Shown: piece by piece, positions 50,513-58,967 of the stretch
Layout: each line of letters begins with the position of its first letter
Numbering within the stretch: the stretch's first letter is position 1
NCBI GenBank assembly: GCA_037143335.1
Contig: JBAWZA010000001.1
Coordinates: 124,001 to 188,000 of the forward strand
Direction: 5' to 3'
DNA length: 64,000 nucleotides
Source of the DNA: PALSA-1296 sp037143335
GTDB taxonomy: Bacteria > Bacteroidota > Ignavibacteria > Palsa-1295
Notes under the pieces: generated by a model
Database searches by the model: none
Seen by the model: only the letters and a program-made list of their open reading frames with translations
What the model was told of the DNA's origin: nothing
Program-made: the position numbers and the translations under genes

Positions 50513-51657
50513 AGCTCCCCCCTAAATGCCTTCGCAAGCACCGATTTCTTCAGCTCTTCCAACGCCAGTAGTTTTTGTTTATAGATCACCCCAAGCTTTT
50601 TCGTCTCGGTGGAAAGAGCATCGAGTTTGGCGACGATGGATTGTTGTTCTTTTAGTTTTGGAAGTGGGATTTTGTATTCTCTAATCATTGGCACAGTCAA
50701 TTGAGGAATTGCACTTCCGCTTCTGATAATATCTAAAGTATCTATCTTATATTTTAGAAATTCCATTGTAACCAATTCTTCGTTCGCAATTAAAACTATC
50801 AGTCTGACAATCGGGAAATATGACTCATCTCTTAGTTCTGTATGGCCTGTCCCACTTCCTCTTGCAGCTATACTTATAGAAGGTTTGGTTACTCTCGCAA
50901 CATTTGTATAGCCATATAAACCTCTATTCTTTATTGCGTTTGCATAAATCGGTATTTGATTCTTCTCAGTTTTTTCATCTGTGTAATTTTTGGGTGCATC
51001 GCCACCTGCAAATATCTCATTGCAAACTTCTCCAATTGTTTTCTCCTCCCATCCCTTTCCCGGATTTGTGAAGACGCTATGCAGATAGGACTGAAAAAGC
51101 TCGCCGGCATTTGCAAGATTTTTTTCGGCGTTTTCTTTTGCCTTCGCCGCCGCCGCAAAAACCTCATCGAGGATTTTTACGATGCGCTGCTGTTCGGGGA
51201 GAGGTGGAGTGGGTATCTCAAGATCAATAATGTCCTTTGTGCTTATATTTTGCTGGGCTGCCCCATGTCCTGCGCTAATAAGTTCTTCAATAAAGTATGA
51301 AGATTTCAAAAAATAAAAAAGAAAAGCCTTTTGCATTACTGTATCGCTCTTCAATGTAATTCGAGCAACACGCTGATTCAACACGGCAGGCAAATGCGCA
51401 TCCTGAAGAATGCCAACACGACCTACGTTTCCAGTCAAAGAAATAAGAATATCACCAGAATTGAGGATAAATCTATCAAACGGCTTATAGCTTTTCTTAA
51501 TATATTTTGGGTCAGCTAGAGTGATGTAGCCGTCTTGCACGTTTCCAATACGCATAACAAAAAAACCAGATGCTTCATATTCTGTGCTTTTGAAAGCAAA
51601 GCCATTTTGGAAATCGCAGACCTCGCCGAGTTTTTTTGTTTGCCAGGAGTTCTTCAT
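50509..51657 (-). CDS. hsdS: Type I restriction-modification specificity subunit
   Basis: 382 residues with two target-recognition domains and helical spacers. TRD1 starts WQTKKLGEVCDFQNGFAF and TRD2 near 205 starts GWEEKTIGEVCNEIFAGG. Conserved helices follow each: PTPPLPEQQRIVKILDEVFA and KIPLPKLKEQQSIVAKLDAL. Two different half-sites of the DNA target are read by the two TRDs; the target sequence is unknown. The ATG overlaps the hsdM stop by 4 bases. Its 3' end abuts the 7-bp repeat. Confidence 0.9.
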   Translation of the reverse strand: MKNSWQTKKLGEVCDFQNGFAFKSTEYEASGFFVMRIGNVQDGYITLADPKYIKKSYKPFDRFILNSGDILISLTGNVGRVGILQDAHLPAVLNQRVARITLKSDTVMQKAFLFYFLKSSYFIEELISAGHGAAQQNISTKDIIDLEIPTPPLPEQQRIVKILDEVFAAAAKAKENAEKNLANAGELFQSYLHSVFTNPGKGWEEKTIGEVCNEIFAGGDAPKNYTDEKTEKNQIPIYANAIKNRGLYGYTNVARVTKPSISIAARGSGTGHTELRDESYFPIVRLIVLIANEELVTMEFLKYKIDTLDIIRSGSAIPQLTVPMIREYKIPLPKLKEQQSIVAKLDALSTETKKLGVIYKQKLLALEELKKSVLAKAFRGEL

Positions 51658-53105
51658 ACTAGTTCATGAATCTGCTTCAAAATGTCTGCGCTTTCTTTAT
51701 CTAAGGCTTTCATTGCCGCCAGAATGTCTTCGGGGGTTCGCAGAGCAACTTCCTCTCCCTTATTCGGATTCTTCGCGGAAAGATCGAATGTCTCTGTATC
51801 CACATCCTTAATATCAATCGTCCATGAATTTTCCGAATCTGCTTTTGTCTTTTGCAGTTTTACGAACTGCTCCAGATCGGCTTCGTTTAACGGATTGGTT
51901 TTGCCGAGATTACGTTCGAGATCAAGCGAATAGTACCATATCTTTTTTGTTGCCGTGCCTTTATCGAAAAAGAGGACGACGGTTTTTACTCCGGCTCCCT
52001 GAAACGCACCGCCCGGCAGATCGAGGATCGAATGCAGATCGCACGATTCAAGCAAAAGCTTCCGCAGACTGACGGAGGCATTATCGGTATTGGATAGAAA
52101 CGTATTCTTAATAACGATGCCTGCCCTGCCTCCCGCTTTTAATATTTTAATGAAATGCTGAAGGAAAAGAAAAGCCGTCTCGCCTGTTTTGATCGGGAAG
52201 TTCTGCTGAATCTCGCGCCCGATGCCTGCTCCGAACGGCGGATTGGCAAGGATGACGTTGTAGCGGTCTTTTTCCTGAATGTCATTGATGGGCTCGGAAA
52301 GCGTATTGAAGTGGCGGATATTCGGCGCTTCGATTCCGTGCAGGATCATATTCATCACGCCGATGATATAGGCAAGCGATTTTATTTCCTTGCCGTAAAA
52401 CGTATCCTTCTGCAATTTCTGCATATCGCGCGAAGAAAGCTTCGCCTGATTTTCCGTCAGGTACATGAAGGACTCGACTAAAAATCCTGCCGAGCCGCAT
52501 GCTCCGTCATAGATCTTCTCGCCTATCTTCGGAGCAACAACTTTTACGATTGCCTTAATGAGCGGACGCGGAGTATAATACTCGCCGCCGTTTCTTCCGG
52601 CATTGCCCATGTTCTTGATCTTCGATTCATAGAGATGCGATAGCTCGTGGATTTCCTCGTAATGCCGGAAGTGCATTTCGTCCACAGTGTTAAGTATCTC
52701 GCGAAGCCTATAACCGCTTGTGAGTTTATTTTTCAGCTCATGAAAAATTTCGCCGATCTTATATTCGATCGTATCGGGAGCTTCGGAGCGAAATTTCTTG
52801 AGGTAGGCGAAAAGCTTATCGTTGACGAAATCTTTTAAGTCATCGCCATCGAGCGCAGTTTTGTGATCTATCTTCCCGTCCTTCCCTTTGGGCACAGCCC
52901 ACTCGTCCCACCGGAATTCAGGCTTCAGGATATAGGAGTATTTCTTTCCCGCTAGCTAAGCATCGGTTTTCTTCGTCTCTTCGAGATCGTCAAGATATTT
53001 CAGGAATAGGATCCAGGAAGTCTGCTCGATATAATCGAGTTCGGTCGCGCAGCCCGAATCCTGGCGGAGAACATTATCAATATTTTTGAATGATTGTTCG
53101 AACAT
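51654..53105 (-). pseudogene. hsdM: hsdM interrupted by an in-frame TAG at codon 50
   Basis: Reading from ATG 53103-53105 gives MFEQSFKNIDNVLRQDSG, then YIEQTSWILFLKYLDDLEET, KKTDA and TAG (52956-52958), then LAGKKYSYILKPEFRWDEWA and the rest of a normal HsdM in the same frame. A GAG-to-TAG change fits, since Glu or a like residue is expected there. The downstream part carries YDGACGSAGFLVES (SAM motif I) and ILANPPFGAGIG (catalytic NPPF), intact to the stop at 51654. Without readthrough the functional N-terminus (about 50 residues that bind HsdS/DNA) is lost; an internal start near 52895 (MPKGKDGK) would give 413 residues. Could be true inactivation, amber suppression or a sequence error. 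Confidence 0.85.
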
Positions 53106-53111
53106 GGTTTA

Positions 53112-53119
53112 CAAAGATA
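53112..53119 (-). promoter_or_regulatory. -7 box of hsdM, 6 bases before the start
   Basis: Minus-strand TATCTTTG, then TAAACC, then the ATG of hsdM. It supports the full-length start upstream of the amber codon. Confidence 0.5.
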
Positions 53120-53256
53120 CGGAAAAAGTCAACCTCACCGTAGCCGCTAACAGAATCATTCCGATGATGAATGTGCGTTTCATAGTATAATTAAAGACAC
53201 ATACAGAGGCAGATTTGTTACAGCTTTGGTTGGTGCAAAAAAGATGCACTGCAAAA

Positions 53257-53349
53257 TTATTTTTCTTTCGCCAGCACCATCAAGTATTCATCGGAATAGC
53301 CATTTTCATTTTTGAAATAATATGGGATATTACACCCTATCTCAAAGCC
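53257..53349 (-). pseudogene. 3' remnant of a probable SAM-dependent methyltransferase gene
   Basis: In a minus-strand frame overlapping the last dapD codons, GFEIGCNIPYYFKNENGYSD then EYLMVLAKEK and TAA can be read. The FKNxNGYSDEYL-type ending is typical of class I methyltransferase C-termini. No upstream methyltransferase sequence exists, because dapD begins there in another frame, so a deletion or recombination joint at the dapD 3' end is likely. A 24-codon ORF at 53109-53183 (MKRTFIIGMILLAA...), reading like a lone signal peptide, lies between this remnant and hsdM; nothing else was seen in the 231-base gap. Confidence 0.45.
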
Positions 53350-54185
53350 CCCTCCAGCGCAGTCCGTGCGTCGGTTTTGTCGTCGCGGTATTTGATGATG
53401 ATGGGCGTGTAGAGTGAGAGGCCTTGCTCGCGAGCGAAATCGGATTTTGTACCGACAGATCGTGAACCAGCAACGATCACTGCGCCTTCAGGAATGATAA
53501 GTGGTTCATTTTCTGAGTTGCGCTTTATTATTTTTGAGTTCACAAGATCGTAAATCGGAGTTGAGCCAGTTAAGATTACACCCGACCCAAGCACTGCGCG
53601 CTTCTTGACTACGCATCCTTCATAGACTCCGCAATTGCCTCCGACGAGCACGTCGTCTTCGATGATGACGGGCATTGCGCCTGCTGGCTCTAAAACTCCA
53701 CCGATCTGTGCAGCAGCTGATAGATGAACTCGCTCGCCAATCTGCGCACAACTTCCGACAAGTGCATGAGAATCAACGAGAGTGCCGGCACCAATGTAAG
53801 CTCCGATATTGATATAGGCAGGTGGCATAACAATAACACCTGATGCAACGAACGCACCATCGCGAATGGTTGAACCACCGGGCACAACTCGGGCGACATT
53901 ACTTGCAGAAAACTGATGAACAGGTAATGTGTCTTTATCAGCGAAGTACCATCGAGAATTTGATTCGATGATTTCCAATTTCCCAATCTTGAACCCAAGC
54001 AAGATTCCTTGCTTGACCCATGTGTTCACCTTCCAACCACTCGGTGATGATGCATCAGGCTCAGCAGCGCGGATTGATCCATCATTGAGTGCCTCACGAA
54101 GTTCTGCAAATAGTGCAAGCGTTTGATCGGAGCGTGATACATCACCAGAAAGTAGCGAGAGAATTCGTTCTTGAAGATTTGTCAT
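53337..54185 (-). CDS. dapD: Tetrahydrodipicolinate N-succinyltransferase
   Basis: 282-residue left-handed beta-helix enzyme of lysine/diaminopimelate synthesis using succinyl-CoA. Motifs: GWKVNTWVKQGILLGFKIG near residue 50, VVPGGSTIRDGAFVASGV, VMPPAYINIGAYIGAGTLVD, SHALVGSCAQIGERVHLSAA, GGVLEPAGAMPVIIEDDVLV and GVILTGSTPIYDL. Full length. The -7 box TATTTTTG is only 4 bases before the ATG. It is followed directly by the methyltransferase remnant. Confidence 0.95.
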   Translation of the reverse strand: MTNLQERILSLLSGDVSRSDQTLALFAELREALNDGSIRAAEPDASSPSGWKVNTWVKQGILLGFKIGKLEIIESNSRWYFADKDTLPVHQFSASNVARVVPGGSTIRDGAFVASGVIVMPPAYINIGAYIGAGTLVDSHALVGSCAQIGERVHLSAAAQIGGVLEPAGAMPVIIEDDVLVGGNCGVYEGCVVKKRAVLGSGVILTGSTPIYDLVNSKIIKRNSENEPLIIPEGAVIVAGSRSVGTKSDFAREQGLSLYTPIIIKYRDDKTDARTALEGALR

Positions 54186-54189
54186 GATG

Positions 54190-54197
54190 CAAAAATA
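54190..54197 (-). promoter_or_regulatory. -7 box of dapD, 4 bases before the start
   Basis: Minus-strand TATTTTTG, then CATC, then ATG. Spacing and sequence are almost the same as at ribD (TATTTTTG-CACA-ATG). Confidence 0.5.
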
Positions 54198-54212
54198 CGA
54201 GAAAACCTGCTC

Positions 54213-54237
54213 TCATTCCCGCGAAGGCGGGAATCCA
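54213..54237 (-). repeat. REP-like 25-bp hairpin, inverted copy
   Basis: TCATTCCCGCGAAGGCGGGAATCCA: ATTCCCGC pairs with GCGGGAAT around GAAG. It is the reverse complement of the element at 54342-54369 (two differences) and of the degenerate one at 13419-13443. Confidence 0.75.
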
Positions 54238-54290
54238 GACTCCGGTAAGATACCTATCCCGTGGGTAGATGCAATTTTACTTAAAGGGAT

Positions 54291-54314
54291 GAACGGACTG
54301 AGAGTCCGTTCCAC
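54291..54314 (-). repeat. Palindromic repeat unit, reverse copy
   Basis: GAACGGACTGAGAGTCCGTTCCAC is the reverse complement of the unit at 54394-54418 and the same family as 28755-28815. The core ACGGACT/AGTCCGT forms a hairpin around GAG. Confidence 0.75.
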
Positions 54315-54341
54315 TCAATCGGTATTTCGTTATGACATTAG

Positions 54342-54369
54342 AATGGATTCCTGCCTTCGCGGGAATGAC
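54342..54369 (+). repeat. REP-like 25-bp hairpin, direct copy
   Basis: AATGGATTCCTGCCTTCGCG followed by GGAATGAC. It sits between the two inverted palindromic units at 54291 and 54394, so the two repeat families are interleaved in this 306-base gap between dapD and the head-repeat gene. Confidence 0.75.
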
Positions 54370-54393
54370 AAGGGAAGTTAGGACTCTATAGTA

Positions 54394-54418
54394 GTGGAAC
54401 GGACTCTCAGTCCGTTCG
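54394..54418 (+). repeat. Palindromic repeat unit, forward copy
   Basis: GTGGAACGGACTCTCAGTCC then GTTCG. Inverted relative to 54291-54314, separated from it by about 80 bases holding a REP-like hairpin. Confidence 0.75.
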
Positions 54419-54436
54419 TCGTCTTCGAATAATGTA

Positions 54437-54467
54437 ATAAAAAAAGGGCGACTTGTGAGTCGCCCTA
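54437..54467 (-). terminator. Terminator of the S74 head-repeat gene
   Basis: Minus-strand GGGCGACT pairs with AGTCGCCC around CACA and is followed by TTTTTTT. It lies 25 bases after the stop codon. Confidence 0.85.
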
Positions 54468-54491
54468 CCAAATTGATTACGATGCACCAGC

Positions 54492-57098
54492 TTATTTTTT
54501 GAGTGCGGCTTTGATCTCTTCGATTTCTTTTCGAAGCAAGCCGAGCTCTGATTTAAGCTCATCATTTTCTTTCTTGAGTTCTTTCACCGCCACAAGAGCT
54601 ATGCCTGCTGGATCCATCGAGGATACGTATCGCTGACTTTGTGACGGGTCATCTTGATTACCTGTCTGGAATGTAGAATAGAAATCTTCTGCGATTGGTC
54701 CGATGTGATATTCATTCGTGCCTTTGTAGTACCAACCGAGTACATCAAGTGTCAGAATCTTCGAAAGAATATCGGCTCCGTCAAGCGGATGGAATCTCTC
54801 CTTGAATGAACGCGATGAACCGTTTGTCCAAACACCACCTGATGTTAAGAATGCACCGTTACCATTTCCAGCTCCGGTACCGACCTCAATCGCATGGCCT
54901 GCTGCAGGGCAGACACCAAATCCCCAGCGTACGACATTGATATCACCAAATACCATTGAATTGCTGAGACAAACCGTGGCGTTGTAGCCGATCGCTGTTG
55001 CGTTTGTGAGATTGTTGGCACCCGCATCAGCAGAATAGCCTAAGAATGTATTCTTCGATCCCGTTGTATTTGTCAGTCCAGTGTTGGCGCCAACAGACGA
55101 GTTAAAGTTACCAGTTGAATTGTTGACAAGAGCACCAGCACCAGTACCAGTGTTATAGTCACCGTTATTGAAGAAAAGCGCGCTACGACCCAATGCTGCA
55201 TTGCTAATTCCTGCTATGTTTTCGACGAGTGCTTGGAAACCGACAGCAGTGTTGTCTGATGAATTTGCATTTTTTCCGAGAGCTGCTTGTCCAACAGCAA
55301 CGTTATTCGAACCGCCGATATTCTGTCCCATCGCGTTGAATCCGATAGCGATGTTATAACTGCCAATTGTATTTTTGATGAGTGCTTCAGAGCCGAATGC
55401 TGAATTCCCAGTACCTACGTTCACTTTGAGTGCTTGAAATCCGAATGCAGAATTAAAATGTGTAGTCGTATTTGCCTTCAATGCTTGGTATCCGAATGCT
55501 GCGTTCTCGATACCTGTGGTGTTCGAAGTCATAGCATCAGAACCAACAGCGGTTGAGCCGTTTGTCTGGTTGTTCAACAAGGCGTTGGCTCCGAGAGCGG
55601 TATTATCGTCAGAATTATTAGTGAATAACGCCTGATAACCGATAGCAGTATTGCGGGTACCAGTGGTGTTTGTTTCCATAGTATTCACGCCGAATGCTGC
55701 ATTCAGACTGCCTCCAATGTTATTCATCAATGCCGAGTGACCGTAAGCGGAATTACTACTTCCGTTGGAATTATTCATCAGTGTGAATACCCCAGTCGCA
55801 GTGTTAAAGGATCCCCCAAGATTATTCTGTAATGACTGATAACCAACTGCAGTATTATTATCGGCAGTGTTGTACTGTAACGTGCCCGAACCAATTGCTG
55901 TATTTTGCCAACCGATCGAATTAAACTGAAGCGCGTTCGCTCCGACTGCGGTGTTGTAATATCCATTCGTATTATTTGCGAGTGCTCTTGATCCGATTGC
56001 CGTTGTGTTCACAGCAATGGTTGAACTCCCCGCCGCTCCGTATCCGACCGCAGTATTATCATCCGTTGTCACGGTTGAGAGTGCTCCATCACCTACGGCT
56101 GTGTTGTGGTTGCCATTCGTATTATTTACAAGCGCATTTGTGCCTATGCCGGTATTATTATTCCCTCCGAGGTTTTTCCAAAGCGCATGAGATCCGACGG
56201 CTGTGTTATTGCCTCCCAACGTATTCACTCGTAACGCTTCAGCGCCAAGTGCAGTATTCGAGCCACCGCTGAGATTTCCTTGGAGTGACATAAATCCGAC
56301 GGCAGTATTTGCCGCACCCGAAGTATTCGTCTGAAGTGACCAAAATCCTACAGCGGTGTTGCCGTCAATGGTATTATTCTGTAAAGATTGCGATCCAACT
56401 GCTGTGACACCAAATGCTGTAGTTGAGATCGAAGCTGCATTGAAGCCGATGGCAGTATTATTATTCCCAGATGTGTTGGTGCTAAGGGAGTTTGCTCCAA
56501 CTGATGTATTCCCAGATCCTCCTGCTGTAGCAAATTGAGATTGATAGCCTACAGCAGTGTTGTTGCTTGCGTTGGTTAAGCCCTGCGAACTCTGAAAACC
56601 TAACGCTGTATTCTGCGATCCCGTCAGTGTCACATTTCCTGCTCCAGCACCAGCAAACAAATTGCTTGTACCATAGCTATGAAGGAAGCGAGTTCCATTC
56701 TGAAAAATTATACCAACGCCTGACGCAGCAGTAGTCGGGATGTTCATTCCACCCGAAGCGCGGAGACGCAGTTGCTCTGTGCTAAAACTTCTGAGTACAA
56801 CATCGTAGTTGTTATTTGAGCCGAGCACTTCAGTCGGAGTCGTTGGTGATCCACCAGTAAGTGTATTTCCGGCAGTAAACCACACTAATCCGCTACCAGT
56901 TGTGACGAAGGTCCCACCGCCAGTTGGCAAGAAGAAAATATCCAGCGGGTTCACCGTCTGACCTTTGAGCAAACTATTGTGAGTTGCCCCGTCATCCAAG
57001 AGCGTGGAATGTTGTGCAACTACTTTTTCGGCAGTTACGATAAGTGCGAGGCTTGCAACGAGAGCTAGAAAAGTGCGAACGTGTTTTCGGTTTAGCAT
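54492..57098 (-). CDS. Surface head-repeat protein with C-terminal S74-type chaperone domain
   Basis: 868 residues. Signal peptide at 1-29 (TFLALVASLALIVTAEKVVA). Residues ~30-150 are shared with the next gene (LPTGGGTFVTTGSGLVWFTA). From ~155 to ~720 come dozens of short repeats of about 14-23 residues built on NTA(V/L/I)G-x-x-(A/S)-L-x-x-N, the pattern of trimeric-autotransporter YadA/Hep_Hag heads. The C-terminal ~120 residues start SSRSFKERFHPLDG, with NEYHIGPIAEDFYSTF and DPAGIALVAVKELK, and end in a coiled coil (ENDELKSELGLLRKEIEEIK); this is an S74 intramolecular-chaperone domain whose Ser-Lys dyad is probably the S and K of SRSFK. A trimeric, self-processing surface fibre is inferred. 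Confidence 0.85.
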   Translation of the reverse strand: MLNRKHVRTFLALVASLALIVTAEKVVAQHSTLLDDGATHNSLLKGQTVNPLDIFFLPTGGGTFVTTGSGLVWFTAGNTLTGGSPTTPTEVLGSNNNYDVVLRSFSTEQLRLRASGGMNIPTTAASGVGIIFQNGTRFLHSYGTSNLFAGAGAGNVTLTGSQNTALGFQSSQGLTNASNNTAVGYQSQFATAGGSGNTSVGANSLSTNTSGNNNTAIGFNAASISTTAFGVTAVGSQSLQNNTIDGNTAVGFWSLQTNTSGAANTAVGFMSLQGNLSGGSNTALGAEALRVNTLGGNNTAVGSHALWKNLGGNNNTGIGTNALVNNTNGNHNTAVGDGALSTVTTDDNTAVGYGAAGSSTIAVNTTAIGSRALANNTNGYYNTAVGANALQFNSIGWQNTAIGSGTLQYNTADNNTAVGYQSLQNNLGGSFNTATGVFTLMNNSNGSSNSAYGHSALMNNIGGSLNAAFGVNTMETNTTGTRNTAIGYQALFTNNSDDNTALGANALLNNQTNGSTAVGSDAMTSNTTGIENAAFGYQALKANTTTHFNSAFGFQALKVNVGTGNSAFGSEALIKNTIGSYNIAIGFNAMGQNIGGSNNVAVGQAALGKNANSSDNTAVGFQALVENIAGISNAALGRSALFFNNGDYNTGTGAGALVNNSTGNFNSSVGANTGLTNTTGSKNTFLGYSADAGANNLTNATAIGYNATVCLSNSMVFGDINVVRWGFGVCPAAGHAIEVGTGAGNGNGAFLTSGGVWTNGSSRSFKERFHPLDGADILSKILTLDVLGWYYKGTNEYHIGPIAEDFYSTFQTGNQDDPSQSQRYVSSMDPAGIALVAVKELKKENDELKSELGLLRKEIEEIKAALKK

Positions 57099-57308
57099 TT
57101 GATTGTAAATAAAATACGAACATAATTTTACAATGCAAATCTAAGTACTCTCCTCCCTCAATGCAATACCTCGAATCATCTAAAGCTACGTATCTCTCCC
57201 ACATTTAGTCACTGAAGGTATGCAATACGATTTGAATTGCTGAAAAAGAAACCCGATACCGCCAATCAAGAAAACCTTAGGATTATAAATCGCTCATCGA
57301 ATGAGTAC

Positions 57309-57338
57309 AAAAAAAAAAGGGCACGCTATCGTGCCCTT
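57309..57338 (-). terminator. Terminator of the frameshifted head-repeat gene
   Basis: Minus-strand GGGCACG pairs with CGTGCCC around ATAG, followed by TTTTTTTTTT. It lies 25 bases after the stop at 57363. Confidence 0.85.
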
Positions 57339-57362
57339 AACAAACTACCAAAAGCAATAGTC

Positions 57363-58705
57363 TTACGGGTTTACAATAATATAGTTTATTACATCTCCGT
57401 TGACGGAAGGATTGTCGAGTGTAAATGTTACCTTGCCTATTCCCGTGGTTAGACTTTTTACAGCCGTCGCAGTTCCGCCACCACCAGGGACGACGAACGT
57501 TGCAACCACAACACTTGATACGCCAGCAATCTTCGAGTTATTAACTGCGACAGTATTGCCCGCCTTTACATCACCGGCAGCGACTACGTGTTGCTCGGCA
57601 TATTTGTTTGCACCTGATCCACGTAATCCAGCTGAAAGTATATCTCCGCTTGTGTTGATCAAGGTGACAGCACCATTACCAATTTGCACTGTATTGCTTG
57701 CAGTGACGGTAGCATTCGCACCGATAGCAGTTGAATTACTCAAATTATTTGCTGATGCGTCAGTATTGTAACCAACGTACGTATTATTTGAGCCAGTACT
57801 ATTTAGAAATCCCGATGAAGCTCCGACAGAGGTATTATTACTACCTGATAGATTAAGGTATAAAGCCTTATAGCCCAGGGCAAGATTGAATGCACCGTTA
57901 TCATTTGTGAAAAATGATGAAGAGCCGAGAGCAGTGTTCCGTGTACCGTCTGTATTTGAGAACATCGCCTGATAACCGATACCTGTATTGTCAAATACAG
58001 AGTGGCTACTGTAAAGAGCAGCTTGGCCTAAAGCGGTATTGCGTGTACCATCAACACTTGCTTGCATGGCGTTGAATCCAACGACAGTGTTAAAATCTCC
58101 GAACTGAAGAACATTCAGTGCATAAGCTCCACATGCAGTATTGCCTGAAGCCGTGTTGAGAGCACCAAGTGACTGAAAACCAAGTGCAGTATTGTTGTTG
58201 CCGCTTGAAAGATTACCTAATGTTTGTCCTCCGATACCAGTGTTCGTTATTCCGGTGAGGGATAAATTTCCAGACAAGTAACCTAAGAAAACACTGTTCG
58301 CCCCAAAGCTATGCAGGAAAAGTGATCCGTTCTGTAAATAGCCCCAACTCCTGAGGCATTAGTTGAAGGGATGTTTACACCACCAGCATTGCGCAGTCTC
58401 ATTTGCTCTGTGCCAGCTGTTACCATCTTTACGTCATAGGCATTTGTTGAACCGAAGACTTGTGTTGGTGTTGTCGCTGAGCCACCGGAAAGAGTATTTC
58501 CTGCAGTGAGCCATGCAAGCCCACTCCCCGTTGTGACAAGCGTTCCACCTGCTGGCGGTAGCGTGAATGTCGTTGTGCCGGCACCTAAGCCCGCACCGGA
58601 AATGATAAAGATGTTACCAGCTCCCCCATCACCTTCAAATGAGTGTTGGGCAAGAGTCATAGTGCTCGTCAGGACAAGCAGAAGTATTGTTGAGATGTAT
58701 TTCAT
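57363..58705 (-). pseudogene. Second head-repeat surface protein, frameshifted near 58336
   Basis: From ATG 58703-58705 the frame gives MKYISTILLLVLTSTMTLAQ (signal peptide), GGAGNIFIISGAG, GGTLVTTGSGLAWLTAGNTL and NIPSTNASGVGAIY, then wrong sequence and a stop at 58283. One base missing near 58335-58340 (a T-run read as 3 instead of 4 would do) restores QNGSLFLHSFGANSVFLGYL and the head repeats, which continue to 57363 (NTALGFQSLGAL, NTAVG-type units) and end PSVNGDVINYIIVNP. No S74 domain is present. Parallel N-terminal text with the neighbour shows a tandem duplication. A real frameshift, slippage site or sequencing error cannot be told apart here. Confidence 0.8.
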
Positions 58706-58912
58706 AGAAAGTATAAAGTAAAAAAACGTCGAAAATACCCGCGACAAGTGTGTCTGGGGTTTGGCGGGGGCAAGGGCTACATTCATAAACCTCACCATTC
58801 CAAATTTGTTACATCCGCACCCCGTTATAGACGGTGCAAATATACGAATCTTAGGGCTTTATATCAAAAAAACTGGAAATACCAATTAGCTTTTTCGCTC
58901 GGATTTAGAAGC

Positions 58913-58942
58913 AAAAAAAAGGGACGGATAAAAATCCGTCCC
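58913..58942 (-). terminator. Terminator of the lipoprotein gene
   Basis: Minus-strand GGGACGGAT pairs with ATCCGTCCC around TTTT and is followed by TTTTTTTT. It could also work on the plus strand, though less well. Confidence 0.85.
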
Positions 58943-58967
58943 TCTAAAAAAACCGTTAAGATATTTC

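Noticed and set aside
54492..58705. Phage tail-fibre island, because of the S74 domain
   Set aside because: Both proteins start with Sec signal peptides and no phage structural, lysis or integrase gene is nearby.
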